Below, one piece after another: positions 22,459-29,720 of a stretch of DNA of 35,615 bases (position 1 is its first letter; the number at the start of each line of letters is the position of its first letter). The DNA lies in contig NZ_JAAXLA010000073.1 in the NCBI RefSeq assembly GCF_012911935.1, positions 1 to 35,615 on the forward strand. The letters are read 5' to 3'. Both the position numbers and the translations under genes were made by a program. Below the pieces are notes generated by a model that was not told the origin of the DNA, searched no databases, and was given only the letters and a program-made list of their open reading frames with translations. Source of the DNA: Pseudonocardia acidicola. GTDB taxonomy: Bacteria > Actinomycetota > Actinomycetes > Mycobacteriales > Pseudonocardiaceae.

Positions 22459-24123
22459 TCAGGCTGCGGCGTGCGGGCCGGTGCGCCGCAGCGCCGCGTA
22501 GGCCAGGGCGTCGACCAGGGCCAGCCAGGACGCCTCGACGACGTTGCCGTGCACGCCGACCGTCGTCCACGCCCCGCCGTGGTCGGTGGACTCGACCAGC
22601 ACCCGGGTGACCGCATCGGTGCCATGGCCCTCCGGGTGCTCCGCGGCGCCGCCGGGGGTGAGGATGCGGACCTTGAAGTCGGAGAGCTCCACCTTCTCCA
22701 GCCACGGACGCGACGGTGTCAGCGCGGCCCGCAGCGCCGCGTCGAGCGCGTTGACCGGGCCGTTGCCCTCCTGCGTCGCGATCATCCGGACGCCGTCGAC
22801 GAGCACCTTCACGGTCGCCTCGGCGACCACGACGCCGTCGGCCCGGTGCTCGATGATCACCCGGTAGGACTCGAGGGTGAACGGCGGCGCGGCCTGTGAT
22901 CCGTCGCCCAGGGCGGAGCGCATGATCAGCTCCAGGGACGCGTCGGCGGCCTCGAACGACCAGCCCTGCGCCTCCCGCTCCTTGACCGTCTGCACGACCT
23001 CGGAGACGACCTCGGGCCGGCCGGCCAGGTCCAGGCCGAGCTCGGCACCCTTGAGCTCGACGCTGGCCCGGCCGGCCATCTCGGTGACCAGCACCCGCTG
23101 CCCGTTGCCGACGACCGCGGGGTCCATGTGGTTGTACAGCTCGGGGTCGACCTTGATCGCACTCGCGTGCAGCCCCGCCTTGTGGGCGAACGCCGAGGCC
23201 CCGACATAGGCCTGGTGGGTGTCGGGGGCGATGTTGGCGATCTCCGCCAACGCGTGCGAGATCCGGGTCAGCTCGGCGAACGCGCCCTCCGGGAGGAGCG
23301 GCATGTCGAGCTTGGTCACGAGGTTCCCGACGACGGCGAACAGGTCGGCGTTGCCGGCCCGCTCCCCGTAGCCGTTGGCGGTGCACTGCACGTGCGTCGC
23401 CCCGGCCTGGACGGCGGCGACCGAGTTGCCCACCGCGCAGCCGGTGTCGTCCTGGCAGTGGATGCCGAGCCGGAAACCGGTGCGCCCGGCCACCTCGGCC
23501 ACGACCTCGGCGATGCCCAGGGGCAGCATCCCGCCGTTGGTGTCGCACAGCACCGCGACGTCCGCGCCCGCCGTCACCGCCGCCTCCAGCACCCGCAGGG
23601 CGGTGTCCGGATCGAAGCGGTAGCCGTCGAAGAAGTGCTCGGCGTCGAGGAACACCCGTCGGCCCTCGCCGCGCAGGAACGACACGGTGTCGGACACCAT
23701 CGCGCAGTTCTCGGCCACGTCGGTGCGCAGCGCCCGCTCGATGTGCCGGCGGTCGGACTTGGCCACCAGCGTCACAACCGGCGCCTGGGAGTCGAGCAGC
23801 GCGCGGACCTGCGGGTCGCGGTCCGCGGTCAGCCCGGCCCGCCGGGTCGAGCCGAACGCCACCAGGGCGGCATGCCGCAGTTGCAGCTCGCCCGCCGCGG
23901 CGCGGGCGAAGAACTCGGTGTCCTTGGGCAGCGCGCCCGGCCAGCCGCCCTCGATGTAGCCGACGCCCAGCGCATCCAGGTGCCGGGCGACCGCGAGCTT
24001 GTCGGCGACCGAGTAGCTGATGCCCTCGCGCTGGGCGCCGTCACGCAGTGTCGTGTCGTAGACGTGGAACGCGTCGCCGAGCGGGGTGCCTGCCGGCTCG
24101 GTCCGGGGCGCGGTGCGGGACAT
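22459..24123 (-). CDS. cimA: (R)-citramalate synthase
   Basis: 554 residues of the alpha-isopropylmalate synthase family. It condenses pyruvate and acetyl-CoA to citramalate, opening a threonine-independent route to isoleucine. Motifs are FHVYDTTLRDGAQREGISYS, YIEGGWPGALPKD, VLCDTNGGMLP, VQCTANGYGERAGNADL and AFAHKAGLHASAIKVDP. The C-terminal 150 residues form the LeuA dimer/allosteric domain. The metal-site segment reads GIHCQDDTGCAVGNS, so the usual second histidine of HxH is Gln. The start is ATG 24123, with AGGAG about 9 nt upstream. LeuC, LeuD and LeuB in this window can complete the route to 2-oxobutyrate. A leader peptide with three Ile codons and a terminator precedes it. Homocitrate or isopropylmalate synthase activity is less likely. 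Confidence 0.88.
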   Translation of the reverse strand: MSRTAPRTEPAGTPLGDAFHVYDTTLRDGAQREGISYSVADKLAVARHLDALGVGYIEGGWPGALPKDTEFFARAAAGELQLRHAALVAFGSTRRAGLTADRDPQVRALLDSQAPVVTLVAKSDRRHIERALRTDVAENCAMVSDTVSFLRGEGRRVFLDAEHFFDGYRFDPDTALRVLEAAVTAGADVAVLCDTNGGMLPLGIAEVVAEVAGRTGFRLGIHCQDDTGCAVGNSVAAVQAGATHVQCTANGYGERAGNADLFAVVGNLVTKLDMPLLPEGAFAELTRISHALAEIANIAPDTHQAYVGASAFAHKAGLHASAIKVDPELYNHMDPAVVGNGQRVLVTEMAGRASVELKGAELGLDLAGRPEVVSEVVQTVKEREAQGWSFEAADASLELIMRSALGDGSQAAPPFTLESYRVIIEHRADGVVVAEATVKVLVDGVRMIATQEGNGPVNALDAALRAALTPSRPWLEKVELSDFKVRILTPGGAAEHPEGHGTDAVTRVLVESTDHGGAWTTVGVHGNVVEASWLALVDALAYAALRRTGPHAAA

Positions 24124-24162
24124 CGGGGGTCAACTCCTGCGTTACGGATGTGTCAGGGCAAC

Positions 24163-24193
24163 AAAAAAGACCCCCCGCGGGTGCGAGAGGTCT
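24163..24193 (-). terminator. Attenuator terminator of cimA
   Basis: On the minus strand, AGACCTC (24187-24193) pairs with GGGGTCT (24168-24174), 7 bp with one G-U. The stem is followed at once by a T-run (24163-24168). It lies between the leader peptide stop and cimA. Just upstream, 24194-24203 is complementary over 10 nt (one G-U) to 24217-24226, the codons 7-9 end of the leader peptide. Such a pairing would respond to ribosome position. Confidence 0.85.
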
Positions 24194-24213
24194 GCGCGCC
24201 GGCCGTGGAGCTG

Positions 24214-24243
24214 TTAGCCGACGCGCCCGTCAATAATGATCAT
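24214..24243 (-). CDS. cimA leader peptide MIIIDGRVG
   Basis: Nine codons: ATG ATC ATT ATT GAC GGG CGC GTC GGC TAA. Three consecutive isoleucine codons, two of them ATT, which is rare in this genome, make it an isoleucine sensor for ribosome-mediated attenuation. The peptide ends 20 nt before the terminator stem. CimA begins the isoleucine pathway, so stalling at Ile codons when Ile-tRNA is short would raise expression. Translation was not measured. The case rests on codon content plus position. Confidence 0.8.
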   Translation of the reverse strand: MIIIDGRVG

Positions 24244-24264
24244 GCTGGCGAGGCGCACAGCGGG

Positions 24265-24294
24265 AGTTTCGCACGCGCCGTCCCGCGATGTCAC
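24265..24294 (-). promoter_or_regulatory. Candidate cimA promoter
   Basis: On the minus strand, GTGACA (24289-24294) and GAAACT (24265-24270) are 18 nt apart. The start site would lie about 15 nt before the leader peptide ATG. The -10 is weak. Confidence 0.4.
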
Positions 24295-24420
24295 ACACGG
24301 CTCCCACATCATGAGAGGAAGGTGCCTGGGGGCTGTCGCCGAGCGGCCGCGCGAACCAAGATGAGCGCCGAGTCGGCGGACACCGTGGTCCGCCGACCGC
24401 CCGACTGAAGGGGCCGCGCC

Positions 24421-24732
24421 TTGTACCAGGTCACCGTGCTCTACAACCCGCCCGCCGACGCCGCCGCGTTCGACAAGCACTACCGCGAGGTGCACGCGCC
24501 GCTGGCCGCCAAGATCCCCGGTGTGAAGAGCTACACGATGAGCTGGGGCGCGCCCGGCCCGGACGGCAGCCCACCGCCGTACCACCTGATCGCGGTGCTC
24601 ACCTTCGACTCGGCCGAGGAATTCGCCGCCGGTTTCGGCGGCCCCGAGGGCCAGGCCGCGCAGAACGACCTCGCCAACTTCGCCCAGGCCGGCGTGACGA
24701 TCATCACCGGCGAGGCCGAGGTCGTCGTCTAG
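24421..24732 (+). CDS. EthD-domain small protein
   Basis: 103 residues of the dimeric alpha-beta barrel EthD family. The start reads MYQVTVLYNPPADAAAFDKH, followed by YREVHAPLAAKIPGVKSYTM, YHLIAVLTFDSAEEFAAGF and a C-terminal VTIITGEAEVVV strand. Members are small cytoplasmic proteins linked to degradation of ethers or aromatics, or to stress, and often have no known reaction. The TTG start at 24421 is supported by AAGGGG 8 nt upstream and by alignment of Tyr2 with the family. It stands alone between cimA (divergent) and leuB (convergent). The perfect hairpin with T6 at 24751-24811 ends the transcript. Confidence 0.85.
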   Translation: MYQVTVLYNPPADAAAFDKHYREVHAPLAAKIPGVKSYTMSWGAPGPDGSPPPYHLIAVLTFDSAEEFAAGFGGPEGQAAQNDLANFAQAGVTIITGEAEVVV

Positions 24733-24750
24733 CCCAGCCCCGGCCCCGTT

Positions 24751-24811
24751 TGTCACGAACGGCACTTTCGTTCAAACCTAGTGAACGAAAGTGCCGTTCG
24801 TGACATTTTTT
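24751..24811 (+). terminator. 24-bp palindrome with T6: terminator and dispersed repeat copy A
   Basis: Arms 24751-24774 and 24782-24805 are perfectly complementary (core CACGAACGGCACTTTCGTTC) with a 7-nt loop, followed by TTTTTT on the plus strand. It ends the EthD gene and faces the leuB 3' end. The same core and loop recur at 31515-31563. Confidence 0.85.
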
Positions 24812-24832
24812 GGGGGGGTTACGAGGGAGCGG

Positions 24833-25900
24833 TCAGCGCGGGTCGGACGAGGCGGCCGCCGACGGGGAGGGCGTGCCCTGGCGGCTCACCAGTGCGGCCA
24901 GCCGGTCGCCGATGGACTGGGTGTGCCCGGTGGCGCTGTGGTCGCGAGTGGCCAGGTCGAAGGCCACCGCGGCCTCGATCCGGCGAGCCGCGTCGGCGTT
25001 GCCCAGGTGGTCGAGCAGCAGCGCGACCGAGAGCACCGCGGCGGTCGGGTCGGCGATGCCCTGCCCGGCGATGTCCGGGGCGCTGCCGTGCACCGGCTCG
25101 AACATGCTCGGGTTGCACCCGCTGGCGTCGAGGTTGCCGCTGGCGGCGAGCCCGATGCCGCCGGTCACCGCGGCCGCGAGGTCGGTGAGGATGTCGCCGA
25201 ACAGGTTGTCGGTGACGATCACGTCGTAGCGACCGGGGTCGGTGACCATGTGGATGGTCGCCGCGTCGACGTGCTGGTAGGCCACCGAGACGTCGGGGTG
25301 CTCGAGCGAGACCTCCTCGACGATCCGCGACCACAGCGCGCCGGCGAAGGTCAGCACGTTGGTCTTGTGCACCAGCGTGAGGTGCTTGCGCGGGCGGCGC
25401 TCCGCGCGGGCGAACGCGTCCCGGACGACCCGCTCCACGCCGAACGCGGTGTTGGTGCTGACCTCGGTGGCGATCTCGTGCGGGGTGTCCTTGCGCAGCA
25501 GGCCGCCGGTGCCGACGTAGGGGCCCTCGGTGCCCTCCCGGACCACGACCATGTCGATCTCGGGGTTGCCCGCCAGCGGACCCCGCACACCCGGGTAGAG
25601 CCGGGCCGGGCGCAGGTTCACGTGGTGGTCGAGCTCGAAGCGCAGCCGCAGCAGCAGGCCGCGCTCGAGGATCCCGCTGGGCACCGACGGGTCACCGACC
25701 GCCCCGAGCAGGATCGCGTCGTGCTCCTTCAGCTCGCTGAGCACCGACTCGGGCAGCAGCTCGCCGGTGGAGTGCCAGCGCGCGGCGCCCAGGTCGTAGG
25801 TCGTGGTCTGGACGCCGGGAGATACCTCGTTGAGGACCTTCAGCGCCTCGTCGATGACCTCCGGCCCGATGCCGTCGCCGGGAATGACCGCAAGGCGCAT
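24833..25900 (-). CDS. leuB: 3-isopropylmalate dehydrogenase
   Basis: 355 residues. It oxidatively decarboxylates 3-isopropylmalate (leucine) and methylmalate in the citramalate route. The start MRLAVIPGDGIGPEVIDEAL is diagnostic. LERGLLLRLRFELDHHVNLRPARLYPG (catalytic Arg residues) and MVVREGTEGPYVG follow. VHKTNVLTFAGALWSRIV, VTDNLFGDILTDLAAAVTGG (metal-binding Asp) and EPVHGSAPDIAGQGIADPTA complete the family set. ATG 25900 has GAGAGAGGAAC upstream and is the family start. A longer frame to 26035 is rejected. TAGCGT at 25936-25941 (minus strand) is a plausible -10. The C-terminus has a short Pro/Ser/Ala extension. Confidence 0.96.
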   Translation of the reverse strand: MRLAVIPGDGIGPEVIDEALKVLNEVSPGVQTTTYDLGAARWHSTGELLPESVLSELKEHDAILLGAVGDPSVPSGILERGLLLRLRFELDHHVNLRPARLYPGVRGPLAGNPEIDMVVVREGTEGPYVGTGGLLRKDTPHEIATEVSTNTAFGVERVVRDAFARAERRPRKHLTLVHKTNVLTFAGALWSRIVEEVSLEHPDVSVAYQHVDAATIHMVTDPGRYDVIVTDNLFGDILTDLAAAVTGGIGLAASGNLDASGCNPSMFEPVHGSAPDIAGQGIADPTAAVLSVALLLDHLGNADAARRIEAAVAFDLATRDHSATGHTQSIGDRLAALVSRQGTPSPSAAASSDPR

Positions 25901-25935
25901 TTCGTTCAGTTCCTCTCTCCCAAAGTCGTCGCCGA

Positions 25936-25941
25936 ACGCTA
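25936..25941 (-). promoter_or_regulatory. Candidate -10 of leuB
   Basis: TAGCGT, the same hexamer as the ilvB -10, lies 35 nt upstream of the leuB ATG. No clear -35 sits at 17-19 nt. The subtilase gene ends at 26084, so leuB needs its own promoter or readthrough. Confidence 0.4.
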
Positions 25942-26083
25942 CCCGCTGCGGCGCCGCCCGATTGTCGCCGTCCACTCCTTCGAGGTCACCCGGGATGGTG
26001 AAACTCGTGCCGCTGCGCCCGTGGCGGCCCCGCAACGGCCTCCGCAGGAGCGCGACACACCCCCGAGCGGGTCGATTCTGCGC

Positions 26084-29000
26084 TCAGCTCCCGGAAGCAG
26101 GTGCGGCGGGGGCGCCGGGGGTGCCGCCGGATCCGCCGACCACGGCGACCCGGTTACCGGACGCGTTCTGGCCCAGCACCACCAGCAGCGGGCGGCCGGT
26201 GTCGTTCAGGACGAGCGCGGTGCCGCCGGCAGCCGGCCGGGTCAGCGCCGCCGCGCCGGCGCCGTCCGGTGGCCCGACCACCAGGCCGGGGTTCAGCGGA
26301 TCGAAGCGGGCGGGGGCACCCATCTCGTCCACCAGCCCGCCGGGCGCCTCGGGCGGCCCGTAGTCGCCGCGCACCGCGACGGTGAACGACAGCGGCGCCG
26401 ACGCCGCCGACGGGTCGATCCCCAGCGCGGACAGCCGGACCGGCAGCACCCAGGCGTCGGTGTCGAAGACGTTCGTGTCGGTGTCGCCGAAGTACCCGTT
26501 GACCGGCTCGACGTCGACCTGCGCGAAGCCGGACCCGTCGGGCATCGGCTCGTGCAGGTTCACCGTGCGGGCCACCAGGACGTCGGTGCCCGGCAGTTTG
26601 GTCAGCGCGGTGGCGAAATCGGGCCTGCCGTCGCCGTCGACGTCGATGTCCACGATCGGCTGGGTCGTGCTGCCGACGTTGTCGAGGTCGGCCCAGGTGG
26701 CGATCGCGAAGCCCAGCACGGCCTGGTCCGGGGTGCCGGCGGCGCGGGCGGCGGGCGCGGTCGAGGTCACCCCGATGTAGCGCAGGTCGCCGCCGCGGCC
26801 GGTCGCGTTGGCGACGCAGTCCTGGGTCGCGTTCTGCGTGCACAACGGCAGCTCGGGGCTGGTCGCGGCGAGCTCGAACACCCCGACGCGGGAGCGGTAG
26901 GCCTGCGTCCCGGCGCCCTGGTCGACGCCGGTCCCGCCGAGCACCAGCCGGTTGCCGGTCAGCTGCGCCGTCAGCATCGAGACCGGTTTGGGGGCCGCCG
27001 ACACCGGCACCCGCAGCGTGCTCGCCGCCGCACCCGGGGGCAGATCGGCCGGGGTGAACACGATCCGGCCCGACGCGTCGCTCAGGTACTGCCGGGCCTC
27101 GCCGTCCTGCTTCATCGCCAGCGTCGGGTCAGGGGTGCGGCGCAGCGCGGCCGGGTCGTCGACGCGCAGCCGCACGTCGACCAGCGCACTGCCGGCCGGC
27201 GGGACGACGACCCGCGCCGGCGACACCTCGATGCGTACGCCGGGCATCTCGGTGACCGGTTCGTAGCGGGCATCGAGTACCGCCGGCAGCAGGCCGGTGT
27301 TGCTGACCCGGACGCGCTCGGTGCGGATCAGCCCGGCGCCCGGCGGCACCTCCACCGTCCCGAACGTCACGCTCACCGCCCCGGGCTGGTCGGCGGCCAT
27401 CGCGAGCAGCGACGTGCCCACAGCGGCCCGGGCGTCCACCCGGCCGGCGCCCACCCGCATCGGCGACATCAGCGGACCGCTGTGGTTCTCCCCCGCGTGG
27501 ACGTCGCCGTCGGCGGTGTTCATGATCGCCGCCTTGAGCTGCTCCGGGGTCCAGTCCGGGTGTGTCTGGTGGACGAGCGCGGCGACCCCTGCCACGAAGG
27601 GGCTGGCCATCGAGGTGCCCGACAGCACCTTGCGGCCGTCGCCGGTGCCCACCGCCGCCGAGACGATGGACTCCCCGGGCGCGGCCACGTCCGGCTTGAC
27701 GGTCGGTTCGTGCACCCCGCGCGAGGTGCTGGTGCTCGGGGTGTCCTCGATCTGCGGGACCTGGGTGGGCACCGAATCGGCCAGCGTCCCGGCCATCCGG
27801 ACCCGCAGCGTGCCGGCCGCCAGCGCGGGCCGCAGCGCGTCGGAGGCCGGGCCGGTCAGCCGGAACATCGGGATGTCGGCGTTGCCCGCGATCGCCACCG
27901 AGCCGAAGTCGGCCTTCCCGGAGCTGAGCAGGACCCCGGCCGCCCCGGCTGCGTGCGCGTGAACCGCCCGGGGCGCCGACCCGCATGCCCGGGCGGCGTC
28001 GTCGTCGGCCCAGGACAGCCAGACGATCGCCCCGCGGACCCGGGCCGCGTCCGCCGCGGAGTAGTCCTTGCAGCCGTCGGCGTTGTCCGGTGACAGCGCG
28101 ACGACCCCCGCGGACAGGTTCAGATCGGCGTAGCGCCGGTAGTCGATGCTGTACTGCCCCGGCTGGACGCCGAGGCCACCCGGAGCGAGCACCTCGACGC
28201 CGTCGTGCAGCACGCCGGCATCGCGGATGTTCGCGACCGCGAGCGCGTCCGGGCTGTTGCCCGGATAGCCGCCGGCGTCGTAGACGTCGCCGGCGTTGCC
28301 CGCGGCCGCGACCACCAGCACGCCGTGCTCGGTCAGCTTGGCCACGAAGTCGTTGATCGGGTCGTCGACCGCCCCGAAGCTGGTGCCCAGCGACAGGTTG
28401 ACGATGTCGAGCCGGTCGGAGAAGTCGCCGTCGCCGTCGGGGTCGAGCGCGCGGTCCAGGCCGAGCACGGTCAGTGCGGTCGAGCCCTCGCAGCCGAACA
28501 CCTTGATCGCGTAGAGCGACGCCTCGGGCGCCACCCCCGGCCCGATCCGCATCGCGTCGAGCTTGCCCGGGGTGAGCGAGCCGTAGTCGCCGCGGAAGGT
28601 GCTGCCGTCGGTGTTCACGCCGTAACCCGCGGCGGTCCCGGCGACGTGCGTGCCGTGGCCCTCGCAGTCCATCGGGTCGGGGTCCGGGTGCGGGACGGTC
28701 CGTGCCGGGTCGGGGCTGTCCGCGTCGTAGTCGTCGCCGGCCAGGTCGACACCACCGACGACCTTCGGGGTCGGGAAGTACTTCGGGTCGACCTTCGTGT
28801 GGTCGATCGCGTCGTAGGCCTGTTTCGTTCCGGGGCCGCCGAAGTCGGCGTGGGTGTAGTCGATGCCGGTGTCGATGATGCCGATCCGGACGCCGTCGCC
28901 GAACCGCCCGGTCTGCTGCCAGGCCTGCAGCGCGCGGCCGAGCTGATCGCCGCTGGAGTTGTCCGGCCGGACCAGGGAGAGCCTGCGGACCGAGCGCACG

Positions 29001-29434
29001 TCGCTGCGTGCGGCCAGCTCCCGGGCGGTGGCGGCGTCCACCCGCACGGCCACCCCGGCGACGGCGTTGCTGGTGCGGAACAGCTCCCGTTCCCCCTCGG
29101 CGCCGTGCAGCTGCGACAGCAGGTCGTCGGTCATCCGGGCGATCTGCGCGCGGGCGTCGGCGGCGGCGCGCCGGGCGATCGCCGGGCCGCGCGCGAGCAG
29201 CGCGCTGTACTCGTCGATCGCGGCAGGCCGGTCGAACTCGACGAAGACCGTCGCCGGGCCGCTGGCGGTGCGCAGCGTGGGATCGAGCCGCGGCGCGGCC
29301 TCGGCCACCGGGGCCGGCGCCGGTGCGGCCGGAGCCGCCTGCGCACTGGTCGGCGTCGTGCCCGCTGTCGAGAGCAGCAGGGCCGCCACCAGTCCGACCG
29401 TCGCGACCACCCTGCACCAGCGCGGTCGCGCCAC
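26084..29434 (-). CDS. Large secreted subtilisin-family serine protease
   Basis: 1116 residues. The signal peptide is about 1-33 with an Ala-rich cleavage region. Residues 60-155 resemble an I9 propeptide/inhibitor. The S8 catalytic domain starts near 165. Asp188 lies in GIIDTGIDYTHADF, His260 in CEGHGTHVAG, oxyanion Asn380 in VVAAAGN, and Ser608 in LSGTSMASPFVAG. An inserted PA-like domain (about 440-555, HAHAAGAAGVLLSS) splits the catalytic core. Residues 650-1116 are beta-rich accessory repeats containing the Asp-rich DIDVDGDGRPDFAT, a likely calcium site. The probable role is extracellular protein degradation. GTG 29434 follows GAGGGGG. In the mycobacterial order leuB and serA are nearly adjacent, so this gene looks like an insertion into the block. 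Its base composition matches its neighbours. Confidence 0.92.
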   Translation of the reverse strand: MARPRWCRVVATVGLVAALLLSTAGTTPTSAQAAPAAPAPAPVAEAAPRLDPTLRTASGPATVFVEFDRPAAIDEYSALLARGPAIARRAAADARAQIARMTDDLLSQLHGAEGERELFRTSNAVAGVAVRVDAATARELAARSDVRSVRRLSLVRPDNSSGDQLGRALQAWQQTGRFGDGVRIGIIDTGIDYTHADFGGPGTKQAYDAIDHTKVDPKYFPTPKVVGGVDLAGDDYDADSPDPARTVPHPDPDPMDCEGHGTHVAGTAAGYGVNTDGSTFRGDYGSLTPGKLDAMRIGPGVAPEASLYAIKVFGCEGSTALTVLGLDRALDPDGDGDFSDRLDIVNLSLGTSFGAVDDPINDFVAKLTEHGVLVVAAAGNAGDVYDAGGYPGNSPDALAVANIRDAGVLHDGVEVLAPGGLGVQPGQYSIDYRRYADLNLSAGVVALSPDNADGCKDYSAADAARVRGAIVWLSWADDDAARACGSAPRAVHAHAAGAAGVLLSSGKADFGSVAIAGNADIPMFRLTGPASDALRPALAAGTLRVRMAGTLADSVPTQVPQIEDTPSTSTSRGVHEPTVKPDVAAPGESIVSAAVGTGDGRKVLSGTSMASPFVAGVAALVHQTHPDWTPEQLKAAIMNTADGDVHAGENHSGPLMSPMRVGAGRVDARAAVGTSLLAMAADQPGAVSVTFGTVEVPPGAGLIRTERVRVSNTGLLPAVLDARYEPVTEMPGVRIEVSPARVVVPPAGSALVDVRLRVDDPAALRRTPDPTLAMKQDGEARQYLSDASGRIVFTPADLPPGAAASTLRVPVSAAPKPVSMLTAQLTGNRLVLGGTGVDQGAGTQAYRSRVGVFELAATSPELPLCTQNATQDCVANATGRGGDLRYIGVTSTAPAARAAGTPDQAVLGFAIATWADLDNVGSTTQPIVDIDVDGDGRPDFATALTKLPGTDVLVARTVNLHEPMPDGSGFAQVDVEPVNGYFGDTDTNVFDTDAWVLPVRLSALGIDPSAASAPLSFTVAVRGDYGPPEAPGGLVDEMGAPARFDPLNPGLVVGPPDGAGAAALTRPAAGGTALVLNDTGRPLLVVLGQNASGNRVAVVGGSGGTPGAPAAPASGS

Positions 29435-29484
29435 CCGGTCATCCCCCTCGCCGAGCCGGCCCGTCCGGCCTCGCTGGGGGGAAC

Positions 29485-29720
29485 CTAGGGGATGCGCGGG
29501 CGGTGACAGCGGCCTGCGCGCCGCCCTACTCGATCGAGCGAGCGCAGATCACCCGTCCGACGAGCGGCGCCGGCGGGGCAGCAGCCGGGCGGGAGCTGGA
29601 GCTCCTCGCCGGACAGCAGCGGCTCGAAGGCCTCCGAGCCCGCGTAGATCGGGCTCAGGTCCCCCCGGTACGGCGGCCGGTAGCCGGCCGCGCGCGGATC
29701 GCGCGCGACCGGGCCGGGCC
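29485..29720 (-). pseudogene. Possible gene remnant between serA and the subtilase
   Basis: A minus-strand frame ending at TAG 29485-29487 stays open through 29720 with no in-frame ATG, GTG or TTG in view. Over about 40 codons (29,583-29,700) nearly all third positions are G or C and the peptide looks protein-like (YRPPYRGDLSPIYAG, then SEAFEPLLSGEEL). This is typical of real genes here and unlike spacer DNA. No family was recognised. It may be the decayed 3' end of a lost gene or chance. Confidence 0.3.

Noticed and set aside
24214..24765. 183-codon minus-strand frame ending in the cimA leader peptide
   Set aside because: It is antisense to the EthD gene and crosses the palindrome. Only its last nine codons, from ATG 24243, make a plausible product.
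24751..24805. Insertion sequence terminal repeats
   Set aside because: The two palindrome copies do not flank a transposase and no target duplications were seen. The genes between them are conserved core genes.
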